Translations under genes and position numbers: made by a program
Notes under the pieces: model-generated
What the model saw: only the letters and a program-made list of their open reading frames with translations
What the model was told of the DNA's origin: nothing
Database searches by the model: none
Shown: positions 36,631 to 40,213 of the stretch, one piece after another
Numbering within the stretch: position 1 is the stretch's first letter
Layout: every line of letters begins with the position of its first letter
Origin: a virus
Length of the DNA stretch: 40,213 bases
Virus record (IMG/VR): IMGVR_UViG_3300042197_004690
Location: 1 to 40,213 of that record
Direction: 5' to 3' (one strand)

Positions 36631-39573
36631 ATGTCAATTATTAATTTAACTGATGCACAGAAAAATTTTGAGGAAATTAAATTATCTCCTCAAAAAAGTT
36701 TTAAAATAAAATCTGATTACACGACAGATCCTCTTAATTTATTTGATGAAACAATTACCGATAGTAATTCTACAATCATTTCTGATTATCCTGAGTTAGG
36801 TCAAACTAGTTATGGATTGATACCTCTATATTCATATAAAACGAATAAATTAAAGGAAATTGGTGCAGGTGGTAATACTCAAATCGCAAGTAGCAATTTT
36901 ATAAATAATACAGATACAACATCAGTCTTTAATAATTTAACACAAAATAATTTTAATAATTTATCTAATATTAGACCTAGATTAAATTCAAAATTAGAAG
37001 TTGATACTAATTATTTCGGTGTTAAAAGATTAAAACAAGAATTAAAGCCATTTAGCTCTACTTTTAACAAAAAACAAATTGTAAAAAAATTATATCAAAA
37101 TGATCGCTGTATGTCTGATTCTAAATTATCTCAACAATATCATTATGGTTTTTACAATTATAACTGTTTTAATTTTTTTAATATTTTGCCAGGATCTAAA
37201 ATATCAAATCAATACAAAGATAATTTTAAAAATAATTCTCATAAAAATGCTCTAATTTATTCCAATGAAATATTAAATAATTCACAAATTAAATTAGGCG
37301 AAGACAAAAAAGATATGACAATTAATTTTTGGATTAATCCAAAAAGAATGGCTTCAATCGGAAAAAGATATAACCCGGGTTGTATTTTACATTTACCAAA
37401 TATTATTGCAATCTATTTAATTGCTGACACTACTCACGTTAATGCTAATAATCAATCACAACAATTTAAAATTATCTGCCATTTAGGAGAATATGCCAAT
37501 AAATTATTTCAAAACCCAAATATTCCTAATTCAGCAAAATTAATTTCAAATAATAATTTAAATTTAAACACATGGCATAATATTTCAATTGTCTTAAATC
37601 AATTCAACGTCAAACTATGGATTGATAATAATCTTACACATACGACAGACACATTAAACAGTCTAAACATCGGAACGACTATTCCTTCCATTTTAACAAT
37701 TGGTAATCGTTTAAATAATGAAACAACAGAATTCTGGACAACAAATAAACAACAATTAAAAAATAGTTTTTTTAATAATTCTACTTTTCTAGAACAACAT
37801 CTAAATGCCGATGAGATCTCAACTTTAAATAATGATCAAGCTACAATAAATTGGAATACTTTAATTTCAAATACAATTGCAGAAGATTTTAATTACGCTT
37901 TACACTCTCACGCACTTAATGCTGAATTATATGGTTTAATGATTTTTAACCAAGAAATTAATATTGAAACTTTACAAAATTATTCATATGGCAAGGTTGA
38001 TATTATTGATAATCAATATTTGTCATTTTATTTACCCTGCATCTATATTTCAGATTTAATCAAACGCAAAGGTTATATTACTTTAGGTACCCGAGACGAT
38101 ATCGCCTATCGATCCCCTGTCAATCCTTATTTTGCCCACAAACTGTACGGACATGAACTTTCAATTGAATCATTTACACTAGATATTGTCAATCTCCGAA
38201 AACCTTATATTTTAGGTATGAATGGAGACACATATGAAAATTCTATGTCGACTCAGTCCTGTAATTTTAACAATAATGATAGTTTTGTATTAAATGATAA
38301 AATTAATCTTGTTAAGGATTATTTTGCCTATCACAAAACACCAACTGAATTACTCAATAAAGTTATGACGTCGAATTTAGTATTATTCGATAAAAACTTT
38401 GCAGATAAATCTTTTCAATTTAATAACATTGTTTACAGGAATAATTTCATTTTACCATGTGATAATGGTTTAACCCATTTTAATTTAAATCCTATTTTTA
38501 AAGCAAATAAAATTAAAAATCTAATTGGAGATTCATTAAAATATTTTTATCATGAATCCAATCCACATTATGTAAAATTAGATAATTTATACATGTCAAC
38601 CGAAGAATATTCTTTTCAAACACCTACGCAATTTTTTAAAAATGAAAGTATTTATGCAAACCTTTTTGAAAAACCATTTATTCAATTAAATTTTTTAATC
38701 AATCCTCCTACTAATCAAAATTTTGTAACTAATACTTTAATTGACAAAAATAATATTAATTACATTCAAACTGTTTTTTACGATAAAATCAAAAATAAAG
38801 ATACCAGATCTACAATTCAAGGATTTTTTAATCAGATTAAATCATTACATTTAACAAAAAGTGATAAACATCTTTTGATTAATTCTATTTTTAAAAATAT
38901 TGATAGTAATTATGATGCATCAATTAATATTCCTGAAAATATAAACTGGACTCAAAAAGGTATAAATAATATTAATGTCAGTTATTCAAAATATTATAAT
39001 TCACATTACAGTATTGAAGGAGATTTAGGAGAAACACATAGCGTTCTCTTCGACATTTCTAATCTTCTTTACTCTTCACAAATTCGTCCTAAAAATCTAG
39101 AAATCAAAGATGTCGATTTAGCAGGTAGCGGCGGTGCTTTAAATATTAAAATCAAAGATAATGGTCATGGCATAATGTATCGAGCTGATTGTATTGGTAA
39201 ACACGCCACCTGGGCACATTTAGGTCATGTTTTTTATTCAGACGGTCTTTTGAATGTATTACATCCTGGTTTAAGTAATTTTGGTGAAAATAATTTTAGT
39301 TTTGATTTAAAAGGTGAACATTCTCTTTACGTGATGCAGATTGATATCCCAGTAGAAAGAGGTGAATTTAATGTCTCACAAAACCCAACCTATATCAAAG
39401 GTTTAAAACCTTCCAATAATCTATCAGATTTAGAAGAAACAGATTTTGTCTATATCACAGGTGTTAATCTACACGATGAAAATCTGAATATTGTGGCGAA
39501 AGCTAAATTTGCTCAACCTATTGTAAAAAGACTAAACGATAGATATAATATTAGATTAAAGATGGATTTTTAG
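36631..39573 (+). CDS. Large LamG-domain virion protein with shared C-terminal module
   Basis: From the ATG at 36631 the protein has 980 residues. The TTG at 36625 is rejected because the ATG gives MSIINLTDAQ with GAAGG 10 bases upstream. A LamG/ConA-like domain spans about 227-457. It has KDMTINFWINPKRM, GCILHLPNIIAIYLI, NTWHNISIVLN, LWIDNNLTH and LYGLMIFNQEINIETL. This matches a LamG type seen in marine myophages that opens FWINP and has GCILH. The middle holds IYISDLIKRKGYITLGTRDD and YRSPVNPYFAHKLYGHELSIES. The last 43 residues, DFVYITGVNLHDENLNIVAKAKFAQPIVK to IRLKMDF, match the end of the previous protein. It probably binds surface sugars. Confidence 0.7.
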   Translation: MSIINLTDAQKNFEEIKLSPQKSFKIKSDYTTDPLNLFDETITDSNSTIISDYPELGQTSYGLIPLYSYKTNKLKEIGAGGNTQIASSNFINNTDTTSVFNNLTQNNFNNLSNIRPRLNSKLEVDTNYFGVKRLKQELKPFSSTFNKKQIVKKLYQNDRCMSDSKLSQQYHYGFYNYNCFNFFNILPGSKISNQYKDNFKNNSHKNALIYSNEILNNSQIKLGEDKKDMTINFWINPKRMASIGKRYNPGCILHLPNIIAIYLIADTTHVNANNQSQQFKIICHLGEYANKLFQNPNIPNSAKLISNNNLNLNTWHNISIVLNQFNVKLWIDNNLTHTTDTLNSLNIGTTIPSILTIGNRLNNETTEFWTTNKQQLKNSFFNNSTFLEQHLNADEISTLNNDQATINWNTLISNTIAEDFNYALHSHALNAELYGLMIFNQEINIETLQNYSYGKVDIIDNQYLSFYLPCIYISDLIKRKGYITLGTRDDIAYRSPVNPYFAHKLYGHELSIESFTLDIVNLRKPYILGMNGDTYENSMSTQSCNFNNNDSFVLNDKINLVKDYFAYHKTPTELLNKVMTSNLVLFDKNFADKSFQFNNIVYRNNFILPCDNGLTHFNLNPIFKANKIKNLIGDSLKYFYHESNPHYVKLDNLYMSTEEYSFQTPTQFFKNESIYANLFEKPFIQLNFLINPPTNQNFVTNTLIDKNNINYIQTVFYDKIKNKDTRSTIQGFFNQIKSLHLTKSDKHLLINSIFKNIDSNYDASINIPENINWTQKGINNINVSYSKYYNSHYSIEGDLGETHSVLFDISNLLYSSQIRPKNLEIKDVDLAGSGGALNIKIKDNGHGIMYRADCIGKHATWAHLGHVFYSDGLLNVLHPGLSNFGENNFSFDLKGEHSLYVMQIDIPVERGEFNVSQNPTYIKGLKPSNNLSDLEETDFVYITGVNLHDENLNIVAKAKFAQPIVKRLNDRYNIRLKMDF

Positions 39574-39577
39574 TAAG

Positions 39578-40147
39578 ATGATTTTAGGCTTGGATATTTC
39601 TTCTAGTATTGTAGGAATTTCTTTATTTAAAGAAGATGGCAGTTTACATAATTTATATCATGTAGATCTACGTAAAATTGATAGCTTTTTCAAAAAGGCT
39701 GATTATGTTAGGGCGAAGTTAGAAGATTTACGCTGCGAATTAGCAGACGAAACAATCTCCTTAATTTCAGTAGAAGAATGTGCTCAATCTTTTCGTAAAG
39801 GTTTTTCTTCTGCACAAACCCTCTCGACACTAGCACGTTTTAACGGAGTGATATCCCAGATTGCGTATGAGACATTTAAAGTGGAACCTTTATATTTCAA
39901 TGTCGTTTCAGCACGCAAATCACTGGGGATAAAACTGGATAAATCTAGCACTATCGACACTAAAGAACAAATCGTCAGTTGGGTCTCCACTCAAGAACCA
40001 CACTGGTCTTGGGCCACCAAACTTATCAGCCGCGGTAAAAACGCCGGCACCACCATTCACGAAACTTTTTGTTATGATATGGCCGACGCCTATGTCATCG
40101 GAAAAGCAGCAATCAAAGATGCCCAAAACAACACACGAAAAATATGA
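39578..40147 (+). CDS. RuvC-like Holliday junction resolvase
   Basis: The 189-residue protein has an RNase H-fold resolvase plan. MILGLDISSSIVGISLF gives the first acidic residue D6 on strand 1. ISLISVEECAQSF gives E66/E67 after a helix. VVSARKSLGI at 109-118 fits the basic loop, and the C-terminal helix CYDMADAYVIGKAA gives D167 and D170. These four positions are the usual metal-binding set. Such enzymes cut branched DNA (four-way junctions) to clear phage genomes before packaging, the job done by endonuclease VII in T4. It begins 4 bases after the LamG gene with a weak ribosome site. The second half, from about 39950, uses C-ending codons (ACC, GGC, GCC, ATC) unlike its own first half and most neighbours. 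Its TGA overlaps an out-of-frame ATG. Confidence 0.8.
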   Translation: MILGLDISSSIVGISLFKEDGSLHNLYHVDLRKIDSFFKKADYVRAKLEDLRCELADETISLISVEECAQSFRKGFSSAQTLSTLARFNGVISQIAYETFKVEPLYFNVVSARKSLGIKLDKSSTIDTKEQIVSWVSTQEPHWSWATKLISRGKNAGTTIHETFCYDMADAYVIGKAAIKDAQNNTRKI

Positions 40148-40194
40148 CTTTTTAAGACAATTTATCACTTTTCATAAATACAACAAAAACAAAT

Positions 40195-40210
40195 CAGACA
40201 TGGCTGTCTG
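40195..40210 (+). terminator. Possible hairpin at the right edge (terminator or leader)
   Basis: CAGACA at 40195-40200 pairs with TGTCTG at 40205-40210 around a TGGC loop, giving a 6-base stem with four GC-type pairs or mismatch-free ends. It lies 48 bases after the resolvase stop and follows an A-rich stretch. The window ends 3 bases later, so a T run cannot be checked. Confidence 0.3.
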
Positions 40211-40213
40211 GTG

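Noticed and set aside
40200-40213. ATG at 40200 as the start of a next gene (MAVW)
   Set aside because: It lies inside the stem-loop, has no ribosome site upstream, and only four codons are visible.

Overview
This window is a stretch of an AT-rich genome of a large tailed phage with a contractile tail (myovirus), most like the T4 superfamily phages known from aquatic environments. The evidence is as follows. Every supported gene lies on the + strand, with short gaps or overlaps and AGGA/GGAG-type ribosome binding sites. A GPW/gp25-type baseplate wedge protein is followed directly by a gp6/baseplate-J-type wedge protein. A hub/spike-like protein lies just upstream, and a gp55-like late sigma factor further upstream. 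Most of the rest are very large, beta-rich virion proteins. The host cannot be read from the sequence. Stop codons are TAA, TAG and TGA, so there is no sign of stop-codon reassignment. I saw no tRNA, rRNA, CRISPR array, integrase or IS element.

Layout. (1) 1-5059 is a fibre/adhesin cassette. It holds the end of a collagen-like protein, a RecB/Cas4-like PD-(D/E)XK nuclease with foreign-looking codon use, a second collagen-like protein with about 31 Gly-X-Thr triplets, two tandem LamG-like paralogues (one carrying an inserted PA14 domain), and a small fibre-like protein. (2) 5100-6690 holds a small membrane protein, the gp55-like late sigma factor, and a small helical protein. (3) 6691-17352 is the recognisable baseplate block: hub/spike-like protein, unknown, gp25-like, gp6-like, DNRLRE-like structural protein, and a 1150-residue protein with two LamG-like domains and a tail-protein-I-like motif. 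(4) 17383-34329 is a block of six very large or unrecognised virion proteins, 5586 residues in total, including one of 2093 residues. (5) 34376-39571 holds three structural proteins with modules recurring in marine myophages. (6) 39578-40147 is a RuvC-like Holliday junction resolvase.

How the parts fit. The late sigma factor probably directs transcription of the structural genes from T4-like late promoters. An exact TATAAATA lies upstream of the 2093-residue gene and close variants lie upstream of two others. The structural genes would build a baseplate and tail fibres larger than those of T4, with carbohydrate-binding LamG, PA14 and FN3 modules and collagen stalks for contact with the host surface. 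The resolvase, and perhaps the nuclease, would act on replicating or packaging DNA. The least described part is the 17 kb block between the recognisable baseplate genes and the conserved genes near the right end. No gap without a gene exceeds 100 bases.

Limits: all family calls come from reading motifs by eye. No database search or structure prediction was run, and the large unknown proteins are called virion proteins mainly from context.
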